A stretch of DNA of 64,000 nt from SG8-40 sp963792855 (GTDB lineage Bacteria > Pseudomonadota > Gammaproteobacteria > Burkholderiales > Eutrophovitaceae): the NCBI GenBank assembly GCA_963792855.1, contig CAWBXZ010000005.1:186001-250000 (forward strand). Reading direction: 5' to 3'. Both the position numbers and the translations under genes were made by a program. The notes beneath the pieces were generated by a model. It searched no databases and was not told the origin of the DNA. It saw nothing but the letters and a program-made list of their open reading frames with translations. Shown here in pieces: positions 1-10,470 of the stretch; position 1 is the stretch's first letter; the number at the start of each line of letters is the position of its first letter.

Positions 1-2806
<2,806 letters not shown>

Positions 2807-2921
2807 TATAGCCTTGTGTATTGGATACACGAAGGCGTAGGCGCTTGCCAACGCTAAAGACGCAATCGAAGGACCCATAAAGACTTCTTCCAGTTTGTTA
2901 AGTGCAAAGAATACAAAGCTT
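2807..2921 (+). other. 23S-5S internal transcribed spacer
   Basis: This 115-nt spacer lies between the 23S 3' end and 5S. It contains a small hairpin formed by gtgtat and atacac around 2816-2829. No tRNA cloverleaf was found. Confidence 0.7.
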
Positions 2922-3038
2922 TGCCTGGCGGCCATAGCGAGGTGGTCCCACGCCTTCCCATCCCGAACAGGACCGTGAAACGCCTCAGCGCCGATGATAG
3001 TGCGAGGTATACCGTGCGAAAGTAGGACACCGCCAGGC
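2922..3038 (+). rRNA. rrf: 5S ribosomal RNA
   Basis: The terminal helix is formed by tgcctggcg at the start and cgccaggct at the end. Between them are the conserved 5S segments ttcccatcccgaacagg, gtgaaacg, agcgccgatgatagtg and gaaagtagg. The length of about 117 nt is normal for proteobacteria. It is the last gene of the rrn operon and is followed directly by a strong terminator. Confidence 0.97.
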
Positions 3039-3049
3039 TCCCAACGAGA

Positions 3050-3080
3050 AAGCCCACCCCAATGCGGGGTGGGCTTTTTT
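3050..3080 (+). terminator. Rho-independent terminator of the rrn operon
   Basis: An 11-bp perfect GC-rich stem (3050-3060 with 3066-3076) and a 5-nt loop are followed by a T tract. On the other strand the stem is followed by a weaker TTTCT tract, so it may also stop transcription arriving from the minus-strand aldolase gene. Confidence 0.93.
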
Positions 3081-3164
3081 ATTGGGCGTTCGATTTGTGT
3101 CCTGCTCGTGTTGGAGCTACAGCGCCGCGTGTGAAGCAGATACTTCGCTGCGTTGATCGGGCCT

Positions 3165-3902
3165 CTAAATTTTCGACCAACCCGGCTCGTCACGATCGAG
3201 CAGTCGTTTCAGTGCTTCGAAATGCAGCAACGACTGCTGGCGCTCGCCGCCGATCTGTTCTGCGACATATTTTGCCTGTGACTCGGGAACCTGCTTGAGT
3301 TTTCCGCCGGTTGATTGCGCCAGAACTTGCACCATGCAGGAACGTTCGACGTAATAGAGGTCGTCAAACGTATACGCCATATTGTCGCCGCAAACCATGA
3401 TCCCGTGGTGCTGCATGAACACGATGTCCGCATCTCCGATCGCGTTCGCGATACGGTCGCCCTCTTCCGTGTCCAGCGCAGCGCCGCCAAAGTTTCGGTC
3501 GTAACCAACGCGACCGAAAAAACGCATCGCGTTCTGGTTTGCCCGCAGGTCGAGTTCGGCGCCATCGAGCAATGTCAGCGCCGTTGCGAACGGCATGTGC
3601 GTGTGCAACACGACTTTTTTCTTTTTTTCGACGTGGACACGGCTGTGTATGAAAAATGCGGTCGGTTCCACTTTGTGTTTACCTTCGACAATATTGCCGT
3701 CCGGGTCGACGGTGCATATGTCTGCGGGCGTGATCTCCGACCAGTGCAGACCCTGCGGATTAATCAGGAAGAGGTTCGGTTTGCCCGGCACCTCCATGCT
3801 GAAGTGATTGCACACGCCTTCGTTAAGATTCATCCGTGCCGCCAGTCTAAGTGCGGCAGTGAGATCCACCTTTGCTTGAACAACCGGATCGAAGCGTTTC
3901 AT
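3165..3902 (-). CDS. Class II aldolase/adducin family protein
   Basis: This 245-aa protein matches the class II aldolase/adducin fold, which includes fuculose-phosphate aldolase and ribulose-5-phosphate 4-epimerase. The family uses a zinc ion held by histidines. Visible here are E79 in a KVEPTAFFIH segment, the HTH motif at H100/H102, and a downstream HHG motif near residue 164. The length is close to the family norm of 210-260 aa. The ATG start has a GGAGG 5 nt upstream. It stands alone on the minus strand, convergent with the rRNA operon. The substrate is unknown; many relatives are annotated only as class II aldolase. Confidence 0.9.
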   Translation of the reverse strand: MKRFDPVVQAKVDLTAALRLAARMNLNEGVCNHFSMEVPGKPNLFLINPQGLHWSEITPADICTVDPDGNIVEGKHKVEPTAFFIHSRVHVEKKKKVVLHTHMPFATALTLLDGAELDLRANQNAMRFFGRVGYDRNFGGAALDTEEGDRIANAIGDADIVFMQHHGIMVCGDNMAYTFDDLYYVERSCMVQVLAQSTGGKLKQVPESQAKYVAEQIGGERQQSLLHFEALKRLLDRDEPGWSKI

Positions 3903-4064
3903 TGGTCCTCCCGAGGAAGATTTGCTTGTGTTTCTGTGTTTAGCGTATCAAGGGTCTATTCTAAACAGGAAAACACGCGGAGTGCGGGCGCATCGGGAGG
4001 CGGGACATAAGACCATGGTTGTTGCCCGTAAGACATATTGCTTTGCGATGCTGCCTTTTTCCGA

Positions 4065-4166
4065 CGGCCGCACTGCGTGCTTAACTTGCTTCGCAAGTTA
4101 GCCTGCGCCGAAAGAAAGCCCGGGCTCAGCCTTCGAGAAGACTCCGCAGCATCCAGGCTGTCTTTT
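4065..4166. repeat. Tandem duplication, copy 1 (102 bp)
   Basis: This block is repeated at 4172-4271 with only two single-base indels. On the minus strand it holds the natural C-terminal end of a Dps-like protein plus its downstream DNA, including a perfect 8-bp palindrome with a TTC loop (taacttgc/gcaagtta, 4082-4100). This copy keeps the Dps ending and stop in frame, so it is probably the original. A 5-bp linker separates the copies. Confidence 0.95.
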
Positions 4167-4476
4167 GGCTGCGGCCGCACTGCGTGCTTAACTTGCTTCG
4201 CAAGTTAGCCTCGCCGAAAGAAAGCCCGGGCTCAGCCTTCGAGAGACTCCGCAGCATCCAGGCTGTCTTTTCATGGACTTGCATGCGTTGGGTGAGCAGG
4301 TCCGCGGTGGGTTCGTCGTTTGCGCCATCGGCCAACGGGAACACCTCTCGCGCGGTGCGTACGACCGTTTCCTGACCTTTTACCAAAGTGCGGATCATTT
4401 CCTCGCTCACCAAGCGCCGAAAAGAATCTGCATTCGCTGTAATCCACCGTCTGCCGACAAGTACTGCGATCGTCAT
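4126..4476 (-). pseudogene. dps-like C-terminal remnant with duplicated tail
   Basis: The 116-codon frame carries the end of a Dps/ferritin-like protein. The segment after residue 30 with EMIRTLVKGQETVVRTAREV and the LLTQRMQVHEKTAWMLRSL motif are typical of the last two helices of this family. The N-terminal half with the ferroxidase ligands is missing; upstream of the ATG the DNA turns AT-rich and shows no Dps codons. The tail is doubled: KTAWMLRSL appears, then 35 residues later KTAWMLRSLLEG and the stop. An ATG with a GAGG 8 nt upstream leaves translation possible, but a functional Dps cage is unlikely. Confidence 0.75.
4172..4271. repeat. Tandem duplication, copy 2 (100 bp)
   Basis: This is the second copy of the 4065-4166 block. 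It lacks one base where copy 1 reads cctgcgcc, and one base where copy 1 reads gagaagact. The second indel lies in the Dps C-terminal codons, so the reading frame runs on past the old stop, through the hairpin, and into copy 1. The net in-frame displacement is 105 bp, or 35 codons. Confidence 0.95.
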
Positions 4477-4630
4477 TGGATAACCTCTCGAAAAGCCTCA
4501 CGAATTCAGTGAGCTTAGTCTAAGGTGCTTCAATTGATCGATCCAATGAAAAATGTCGAAAAGCATAATCGCATATGCCGATTAATAGTTCTCTGCCGTG
4601 CCTGGAATGGCGATTGAAGTCCGGTCCCGC

Positions 4631-5074
4631 TTACGGCTCGACGCGCAACCAGATCGTGACCGGGCCATCGTTGGTCAGGCTGACTTGCATGTCGGCGCCA
4701 AACTGGCCTGTTTCAACATCAGGATGTAAATGGCGTGCACGCGAAACGAAGTAATCAAATAGCGCACGGCCTTTAACCGGCGGAGCAGCCCGCGTAAAGC
4801 TCGGGCGGGTCCCCTTGCGGGTGTCGGCGGCCAGGGTGAATTGGGGTACCAGCAGCAGCCCGCCGTTGACGTCCGCCACGTTCAGATTCATCTTCCCGCT
4901 CGGGTCGGGGAAGATACGGCAGGCAAGCAGCCGATCGAGCAGCCTGTCGGCAGACGCTTCGTTATCATCGCGTTCGGCACAAACCAAAGCGAGCAAACCG
5001 CGATCGATTTTTCCGATGATCGTTCCGTTCATCTTGACGTTACCGCAAGAGACGCGTTGAAGCAGAGCAATCAT
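4631..5074 (-). CDS. dtd: D-aminoacyl-tRNA deacylase
   Basis: The protein is 147 aa, the usual Dtd length of about 145. Dtd hydrolyses D-amino acids (and glycine) wrongly attached to tRNA, in the cytoplasm. The start MIALLQRVS is typical, and the two active-site loops are visible: QFTL near residues 79-82 (the family usually reads SQFTL; here the first residue is Pro) and the cross-subunit Gly-cisPro loop in NDGPVTIWL near the C-terminus. It is preceded on the same strand by gspC with a 75-nt gap, and may be co-transcribed with it. Confidence 0.95.
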   Translation of the reverse strand: MIALLQRVSCGNVKMNGTIIGKIDRGLLALVCAERDDNEASADRLLDRLLACRIFPDPSGKMNLNVADVNGGLLLVPQFTLAADTRKGTRPSFTRAAPPVKGRALFDYFVSRARHLHPDVETGQFGADMQVSLTNDGPVTIWLRVEP

Positions 5075-5149
5075 GCGGAATGGTTTCCTGCGTGCGCGAG
5101 CCGAGAGGGTGTTCCGATGCCGCGAGTGCCGCCAAGACCTCGTTGCCGA

Positions 5150-5599
5150 TCAGTGCACAGGTTCAATTCCAGGCGGGGGCTGGCGTGCCGGCAACAGTAT
5201 CTCGCGCGCGCTTCCGCCCATTTCGACAATTACCCCGTTCTCGGTGACGCGCTGCAACGAGGAATCGCCGCTTATTGCTTGTCCCGCCTTGAACGCCATC
5301 GCCGGCTGGTTGTCGACAGACAGCAGCGCGACACCTTCGCTTTTGCCCCCTTCGGCGATCACGCCGACCACGACGATGTTGGAAGCGGCCGAAGCTGTCG
5401 CAACCGAGGAACCGAATAAGCCCGCGATCGGGGCGATGTTCATGGCTTGTGTACGGGGGGAGCGGTCAGCTGTCGGCACTGCAACAAGCTTTTCCTCCGC
5501 ATCCTTCGGCGTTGCGAACTGAAGAACCCAATAGGTTGATGCCGTGGCGATAGCGACCAATAGCAGCAGATTCAACAGATTTTGCGGTGACTTTGTCAT
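5150..5599 (-). CDS. gspC: Type II secretion system protein C (short form)
   Basis: The likely start is the ATG at 5599, which has GGGGAG 6 nt upstream; an upstream ATG at 5617 lacks a site. The product of 149 aa has one N-terminal membrane segment (about residues 9-27). A periplasmic GspC homology region follows (about 60-135), with IAPIAGLFG and VVVGVIAEGGKSEGVALLSVDNQPA as in GspC. It has no C-terminal PDZ or coiled-coil domain, which full GspC of 270-300 aa carries, and resembles the short GspC/XpsN-type proteins. GspC links the inner-membrane platform to the GspD secretin. It is transcribed divergently from the gspG-F operon, which supports the call. Confidence 0.82.
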   Translation of the reverse strand: MTKSPQNLLNLLLLVAIATASTYWVLQFATPKDAEEKLVAVPTADRSPRTQAMNIAPIAGLFGSSVATASAASNIVVVGVIAEGGKSEGVALLSVDNQPAMAFKAGQAISGDSSLQRVTENGVIVEMGGSAREILLPARQPPPGIEPVH

Positions 5600-5987
5600 C
5601 GCGCACTCCCCCACCAACAGTCAAGCGATTCTATCCAGCACGCTGAACATACGGCGAACCGGTCTTTGGGCACGGCGTCCCCAGGACACCCCTGCTGTGC
5701 GATCATTCCAGCGCGGAATGACACGGCATTGGGATTATTCAGTGCCAGCAACGACCTCGCAAGCACGAATCGTCGCAGCCCAAGCGAGAGCCGCGACACG
5801 GCACGGTTGAATCCTTAACCAAAAGCCACCTGTAGCCACCACCCTGTCACCATTTGGCGACATCGGGGCGCTGCGCCGCTTGCATCGGCGGGCCCCATTC
5901 CTGCAACAACCGTTGGTTGAACGGTGCCGCATCAGGGCGACTATTGCGTGCTTCCTGTGCGAAACTACTGTCTTGGCGGAGGTCACA
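5600..5987. other. Divergent gspC/gspG intergenic region
   Basis: This region of about 388 bp separates gspC (minus) from gspG (plus) and must hold promoters for both. The only clear symmetry is a 7-bp inverted repeat, tcattcc/ggaatga (5703-5709 and 5715-5721), which could be an operator. No convincing sigma-70 promoter or small gene was found. Confidence 0.4.
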
Positions 5988-6410
5988 ATGAGCAAGACTG
6001 GGAATACGGGTTTTACCCTGGTAGAAGTCATGGTGGTGGTTGTCATCCTCGCGGTGCTCGCGGCGTTGATTGTTCCCCGCGTGGTCGGCCGTACCGATGA
6101 GGCGCGCGCAGTCGCTGCCAAGCAGGACATCGCTGCGATCATGCAGTCACTCAAACTGTACCGAATCGACAACAGCCGGTATCCGACAAATGACCAGGGG
6201 TTGGAAGCGCTCGTATCGCGCCCTACGCAGGAGCCTGTGCCGGGTAACTGGAAGAGTTATCTCGACAAACTGCCGAAGGATCCATGGGGCAGGACGTACC
6301 GGTATCTCAATCCTGGTGTGCATGGCGACGTGGATGTTTTTTCGCTTGGGGCAGATGGCGAACCAGGCGGCACCGAAGCGGATTCGGATATTGGTTCCTG
6401 GGACCTGTAG
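5988..6410 (+). CDS. gspG: Type II secretion major pseudopilin GspG
   Basis: The start at 5988 is chosen over the in-frame codon at 5880 because GGAGG lies 5 nt upstream and it gives a normal short leader. The 140-aa product begins with a short leader and the prepilin site G^FTLVE (Glu at +5). A hydrophobic helix follows, then the GspG globular domain with LKLYRIDNSRYPTNDQGLEAL, PWGRTYRY and a C-terminal calcium-loop-like GADGEPGG segment. GspG polymerises in the inner membrane into the pseudopilus that pushes substrates through the secretin. It is the first gene of an eleven-gene T2SS operon. The prepilin peptidase is not in this window. Confidence 0.96.
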   Translation: MSKTGNTGFTLVEVMVVVVILAVLAALIVPRVVGRTDEARAVAAKQDIAAIMQSLKLYRIDNSRYPTNDQGLEALVSRPTQEPVPGNWKSYLDKLPKDPWGRTYRYLNPGVHGDVDVFSLGADGEPGGTEADSDIGSWDL

Positions 6411-6447
6411 CTGGGCGCGTTTTCGTATCTATGCCATTTCGCACAGC

Positions 6448-6969
6448 ATGCAAGCCCTGACATGGCCAATCACCGCCGCCGGTTCCTTCGCGTGCCGTCG
6501 CGCCTGCTCTGAAAAGCATTCACGTGCTGATGCGTCGCGCTCGCGCGCAGGCGGCTTCACGGTCATCGAACTGCTGGTCGTTATTGTCATTCTCGGCATC
6601 GTGGCCGGAATGGTAACTTTATCAGTTGCGCCCAGTGAACAACGGCGCCTTGCGGAAGAATTGGACCGCCTTGCCGCACTTTTCCGGCTCGCGCATGATG
6701 AGTCGCGCATATCGGGCCGCGCGATCACATGGCAGGCTGATAGCGATGGTTACCGTTTCCTGGTCGCCGATGATGAGCGAGACGCAAGCGAGTCAGACGA
6801 CCCGTTGCGCCCTCGAAGATGGCCGTTCGAAGTGCAAACAGTCGATGCGCCGGAAATCGTCTTTGGCCGGGAGCCGCTGATGAGCCCGGTGCGCGTGGAA
6901 ATCGTGACTCCGGCGCGTGTAGTCATCATGGACATCGACGCGTTCGGTGAGCTTACGGTGGTGCAATGA
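6448..6969 (+). CDS. gspH: Type II secretion minor pseudopilin GspH
   Basis: The recognisable protein starts at the prepilin site GG^FTVIELLVVIVIL, a type III leader and membrane helix with Glu at +5. A GspH-like domain follows, with RRLAEELDRLAALFRLAHDE near residues 65-85. The only upstream in-frame ATG close by is at 6448. It gives 173 aa and an unusually long leader of about 35 residues, without a clear ribosome site, so the true start is uncertain. GspH sits at the pseudopilus tip complex. Its stop overlaps the gspI start (ATGA), so translation is probably coupled. Confidence 0.82.
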   Translation: MQALTWPITAAGSFACRRACSEKHSRADASRSRAGGFTVIELLVVIVILGIVAGMVTLSVAPSEQRRLAEELDRLAALFRLAHDESRISGRAITWQADSDGYRFLVADDERDASESDDPLRPRRWPFEVQTVDAPEIVFGREPLMSPVRVEIVTPARVVIMDIDAFGELTVVQ

Positions 6970-7337
6970 GCGCGCGTGGTTTTACCCTGGTAGAAGTGCT
7001 CGTCGCACTTGCAATTGTCGCGACGGCGTTGATGGCGAGCCTGAGGGCAGTGGGTGAAATGTCAGCAACTTCCAGGGAACTCGAACTGCGATTGTTGGCC
7101 GATATGTCGGCGCAGAACCGAATCGCGATGGTACGGGCGGCCCGGCAGTTCCTGCCCGTTGGCAGGAACCAGTTTGCCTGCCCGCAGGGGAGTATCGGAT
7201 TTGTCTGTCATGAGGAAATCAAGTCGACGCCAAATCCGCTATTCCGCAGGATCGAGGTGCGTGTCTATGTCGAGGGTGATGACGAACACCATTACGCGGA
7301 AGTGATCGGCATCTTTGCCAATGAGGCGGGTACATGA
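6966..7337 (+). CDS. gspI: Type II secretion minor pseudopilin GspI
   Basis: This 123-aa protein has a very short leader (MSARG) before FTLVEVLVALAIVATALMA, a textbook pseudopilin helix with Glu at +5. The rest matches the small GspI domain, including MSAQNRIAMVRAAR and CHEE segments. GspI starts assembly of the pseudopilus tip with GspJ and GspK. It overlaps gspH upstream and gspJ downstream by four bases each. Confidence 0.94.
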   Translation: MSARGFTLVEVLVALAIVATALMASLRAVGEMSATSRELELRLLADMSAQNRIAMVRAARQFLPVGRNQFACPQGSIGFVCHEEIKSTPNPLFRRIEVRVYVEGDDEHHYAEVIGIFANEAGT

Positions 7338-7915
7338 CGGTGAAGCGATCATTCGGTTTCACGCGATCCGGTTTTACGCTGGTGGAGATGCTGGTTGCTG
7401 TCTCGCTGGTCGGACTGCTGGGCGTCATCGCGTGGCGCGGACTCGATCACGTGATAGATCAACGAGAGCGGATCAGTCTGCAGGATGCACAACTTGAAAG
7501 GCTGATCAGAACCATTGCGCAAATCGAACGCGACATCGACGAGCGGGTCGCCGATGCGCTGCTGGTCGGATCGACCGAAACATCTACTGCATTGCCGCGT
7601 TCTCTGGCGATCGCAGTTGACGAAGAATCGCGGCAAAGAATAACCATCCTGCGAAGACACCCGGTTGGTGCCGGAACGGTGAGGGCGTCATACAGCCTGG
7701 ACGATGACCGGTTGATACGCGCTTCGGTTTCAACGGCCTACGAACAGCCGGACCGGATTTCGCTACTCGAGGGCATTGCCGGGTTTCGGGCAAGACTGCT
7801 CTCGCCGGGAGGCTGGGTTGATCTTGACGCAATTGGAGACACGCGGGCAATGGCAATCGAGATCTCTATTGAGAGAGTCAGCGGCGAGCGCTATACCAAG
7901 GTGATGCCGCTATGA
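7334..7915 (+). CDS. gspJ: Type II secretion minor pseudopilin GspJ
   Basis: The product is 193 aa, within the GspJ range of 190-240. A 13-residue leader ends at the prepilin site SG^FTLVEMLVAVSLVGLLG. A GspJ domain follows, with WRGLDHVIDQRERIS and later YSLDDDRLIRAS and GFRARLLSPGGW segments. GspJ bends the tip complex together with GspI and GspK. It overlaps gspI and gspK by four bases each. Confidence 0.94.
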   Translation: MTVKRSFGFTRSGFTLVEMLVAVSLVGLLGVIAWRGLDHVIDQRERISLQDAQLERLIRTIAQIERDIDERVADALLVGSTETSTALPRSLAIAVDEESRQRITILRRHPVGAGTVRASYSLDDDRLIRASVSTAYEQPDRISLLEGIAGFRARLLSPGGWVDLDAIGDTRAMAIEISIERVSGERYTKVMPL

Positions 7916-8832
7916 ACCGGCGTTCAATCCGAACAAACTCGTTCAGGCAAGACGGGGCGGCGGTTGTAATGGCGATGCTGGTCGTCGCCATCACCGCGAT
8001 CATGGTAACGGGTGTGTTCCACCGCCAGAGCATCATGGTCCGCACGCTCGACAACGCCATGGCTGCGTCGCAGGTCCACTGGCTGATGGCGGGCGCCGTC
8101 GACTGGGTTCGGGTCATTTTACGGGAGGACGCGCGTGCGTCGGCAACCGACCATCTTGGAGAGCCATGGGCGGTCCCGCTCGCACAAACACGCTTGAACG
8201 ATGATGAGCGGGATCCAGCATGGCTGAGCGGTGCTATCGAGGATGGGCAAGCCCGTATCAATCTCGCCAACGTTGTGGGCGCCGAGAGCCCGGTTGACTC
8301 CGAAGTCGCGGTAATCGGACGGTTGCTGGCAATCGTCGGCGAAGATGAAGGCATGGCCGGTTCCATTGCGCAAATCGTGCAGACAGCTTTTTCAGGCAGT
8401 GACGACACACGATCAGTCGAACGCGTCCTGCCCGCGACGATCGACGATTTGCAGATCGCTGACCCGATGGTTCGCGCAGCGATGGAAAAGCTTCGGCCTT
8501 ATGTCAATGTGTTGCCGGTGCCGACACCGGTCAATGCGAACACGGCGCCGGCAGAAGTATTGGCGGCGCGGTTCGAGGATTTGCCGCTTGCCGATGCGCG
8601 ACGGCTTGTTGCAAGCCGTGATCGCGCTGCCTTCAAGGACGTCGCGGACGCGATTTCTCGCCTCAGTGACCTGAGAATGACGGTCGATGCCGGCAAGATC
8701 GCTGTTGCCAGCCGTTTCTTTGTCCTGGACGGCAGCATCGAATTTCGCCGGGCGCGTCTGCGTCAGACGGCGTTGCTCAAACGCGAACCCGGGCGCGTGG
8801 ATGTCGTATGGCTGCACGAGGTCCGGGTATGA
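7912..8832 (+). CDS. gspK: Type II secretion minor pseudopilin GspK
   Basis: The 306-aa protein is the large tip pseudopilin. After a 15-residue leader, the helix AAVVMAMLVVAITAIMVTG lacks the +5 glutamate, which is normal for GspK and unlike the other pseudopilins. The central domain has the family pattern: WLSGAIEDGQARINLANVV, a long helical insert, and VNANTAPAEVLAARF near residues 210-225, where a SAM/helix-hairpin-like segment begins. GspK caps the pseudopilus. Its stop overlaps the gspL start at 8829. Confidence 0.94.
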   Translation: MNRRSIRTNSFRQDGAAVVMAMLVVAITAIMVTGVFHRQSIMVRTLDNAMAASQVHWLMAGAVDWVRVILREDARASATDHLGEPWAVPLAQTRLNDDERDPAWLSGAIEDGQARINLANVVGAESPVDSEVAVIGRLLAIVGEDEGMAGSIAQIVQTAFSGSDDTRSVERVLPATIDDLQIADPMVRAAMEKLRPYVNVLPVPTPVNANTAPAEVLAARFEDLPLADARRLVASRDRAAFKDVADAISRLSDLRMTVDAGKIAVASRFFVLDGSIEFRRARLRQTALLKREPGRVDVVWLHEVRV

Positions 8833-9983
8833 GATTGCGGATCTGGTTGCCGTCATTGGCGGAGTTACGCAACGATTCCCCGGTTTCGTTTGAGGTTCTC
8901 GACAACAGCCGGCGGATACAGCATCGCGACGTATGTCCTGTCAGCGAACTGCCCAAGCATGTCGATTGCGAGTTTGTCCTCCATCCCACCGACGTTGTGC
9001 TGCTCGAGGTACGGCCGCCGCGGCTGAGGGGATCGAGGCTGGCCGCTGCGCTTCCTTCACTGGTTGAGGAGAGACTGGTTGGAAACGTGGAGGAAACCCA
9101 CGTCGTTGCCACGCCCATCGCCGCTGATGGATCGGCAGTGGCAGCGGTAATCGATCGAGCGCTATTGCGTCGCGCTCTGGAATTGTTCTCACGTCAAAAG
9201 CGGCGGGTGTTGTCGGCTGTGCCGAATCCGTTTGCGCTGTCATTTTCACCCGAGAGATGGCGTGTGCGTATCCGTGAAGGTGCCGGGAGCGTGCGCACCG
9301 GCCCAAGCTCGGGAACCGCATTTGCCAGCGATCATGACGTTCCGGTCGAACTGCAGTTGCTTGTCAAGCACGCGGTCGTTGTGCCCGGGCTTGTTGAAGT
9401 CGACGGCGATTGCGACACCGACACCTGGAGCCAGGTGCTGGGAACGACGGTCACGCAGGTTGCACCCGAACACCAGGCACCGCCTGCCACTCTCGAACTG
9501 CTTCAGTATCAGTTTGCCCCGGGCTTTGCTGCCGGGGAAGGGTGGCGGCTTCCAGCAGTCCTTGGAGCCATTTTGCTGCTGGTAATGCTGGCCGGCCTCA
9601 ATCTGCAAGCCTGGACGCTTCGCGCCGAGGAGTCGGCGCTGCGCGAAAAGATGAAGACCATCGTCGAGGAGGCCATTCCCGGGGTGCCGGCCGTGCTCGA
9701 TCCGCTCGCGCAGATGCAACAACGCGTCGAGCAGCTTCGAAGCGGAGCAGGCATCAACAACGCGGAGTTCTTGGCGGTTGCCCTCGAACTGGCCGATATC
9801 ATCGACGTCGACTCGGTTCAGTCGCTGCAGTATCGCAACCGGGTTCTGAGCGTTGAATTCGTCCCCGGTGCGCTGGAATCCGAGGCGCAGCGCCGGGATC
9901 TTGTTTCACGGGCGTCAGATGTCGGGCTGGTCGTCCGGTTTGCGGATGGCCGGGCGACCGTCCAGCGACGGGAGGGTGCATGA
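8829..9983 (+). CDS. gspL: Type II secretion inner-membrane protein GspL
   Basis: The ATG at 8829 overlaps the gspK stop (ATGA) and is preferred to an upstream in-frame codon. The 384-aa product has a cytoplasmic actin-like domain (about residues 1-235), one membrane helix (about 240-260, AVLGAILLLVMLAGL) and a periplasmic ferredoxin-like domain. The conserved PPRLRGSRLAAALPSLVEERL segment near residue 60 is typical of GspL/PilM-like folds. GspL recruits the GspE ATPase and binds GspM. Confidence 0.93.
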   Translation: MRLRIWLPSLAELRNDSPVSFEVLDNSRRIQHRDVCPVSELPKHVDCEFVLHPTDVVLLEVRPPRLRGSRLAAALPSLVEERLVGNVEETHVVATPIAADGSAVAAVIDRALLRRALELFSRQKRRVLSAVPNPFALSFSPERWRVRIREGAGSVRTGPSSGTAFASDHDVPVELQLLVKHAVVVPGLVEVDGDCDTDTWSQVLGTTVTQVAPEHQAPPATLELLQYQFAPGFAAGEGWRLPAVLGAILLLVMLAGLNLQAWTLRAEESALREKMKTIVEEAIPGVPAVLDPLAQMQQRVEQLRSGAGINNAEFLAVALELADIIDVDSVQSLQYRNRVLSVEFVPGALESEAQRRDLVSRASDVGLVVRFADGRATVQRREGA

Positions 9984-10468
9984 TTGCGAAGCAGTTGGAC
10001 GGTTGGTGGACAGGCCTTGCCCGTCGCGAGCGCGCCATGGTCCTTGTTGCGGCGGCAGTCGTTTTTCTTGGCCTTCTGTACGCGTTGGCTATCGAGCCCG
10101 CATGGTCAACCAAGGCACGCCTGGCTGACGAATTACCTCGCCTCCAGGCTGAAATGGTACAAATCGAGGCGTTGCGTGCCGAAGCGCAACGGCTCGCCGG
10201 GCGCGATGGTGCCGTTGAGTCCTTTGATTCGCTGCTAACCGCTGTTGAGCAATCGGTTTTGCGGGCGAATCTGGTGGCTAGCGTGCGAGCGGAGGATTCG
10301 AACACGGTAACGATCACGGCCGACAGCGTATCTGCGGGTGCGTGGTTTTCGTGGCTAGAGGCGCTGTCACGTGAGTCCCGTGTGCCCGTTACTGTCGCCA
10401 GCGCCGAGCGTATCGATAACCCTGGCCGGATTCGTGCTTCCGTATCTTTCCGTTTGGACACGAAGTAA
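9980..10468 (+). CDS. gspM: Type II secretion inner-membrane protein GspM
   Basis: The 162-aa protein fits GspM in size and layout. It has a short cytoplasmic start with WWTGLARRERAMV, one membrane helix (about residues 20-40, LVAAAVVFLGLLYALAI), a periplasmic coiled-coil (LADELPRLQAEMVQIEALRA) and a small ferredoxin-like end. GspM pairs with GspL in the platform. It overlaps gspL by four bases and precedes gspN by 2 nt. Confidence 0.93.
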   Translation: MIAKQLDGWWTGLARRERAMVLVAAAVVFLGLLYALAIEPAWSTKARLADELPRLQAEMVQIEALRAEAQRLAGRDGAVESFDSLLTAVEQSVLRANLVASVRAEDSNTVTITADSVSAGAWFSWLEALSRESRVPVTVASAERIDNPGRIRASVSFRLDTK

Positions 10469-10470
10469 AT

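Noticed and set aside
2807..2921. Possible tRNA in the 23S-5S spacer
   Set aside because: No cloverleaf or T-loop was found.
3315..4010. Plus-strand open frame of 231 codons opposite the aldolase
   Set aside because: It mirrors the class II aldolase gene and runs into unrelated DNA; no domain is visible.
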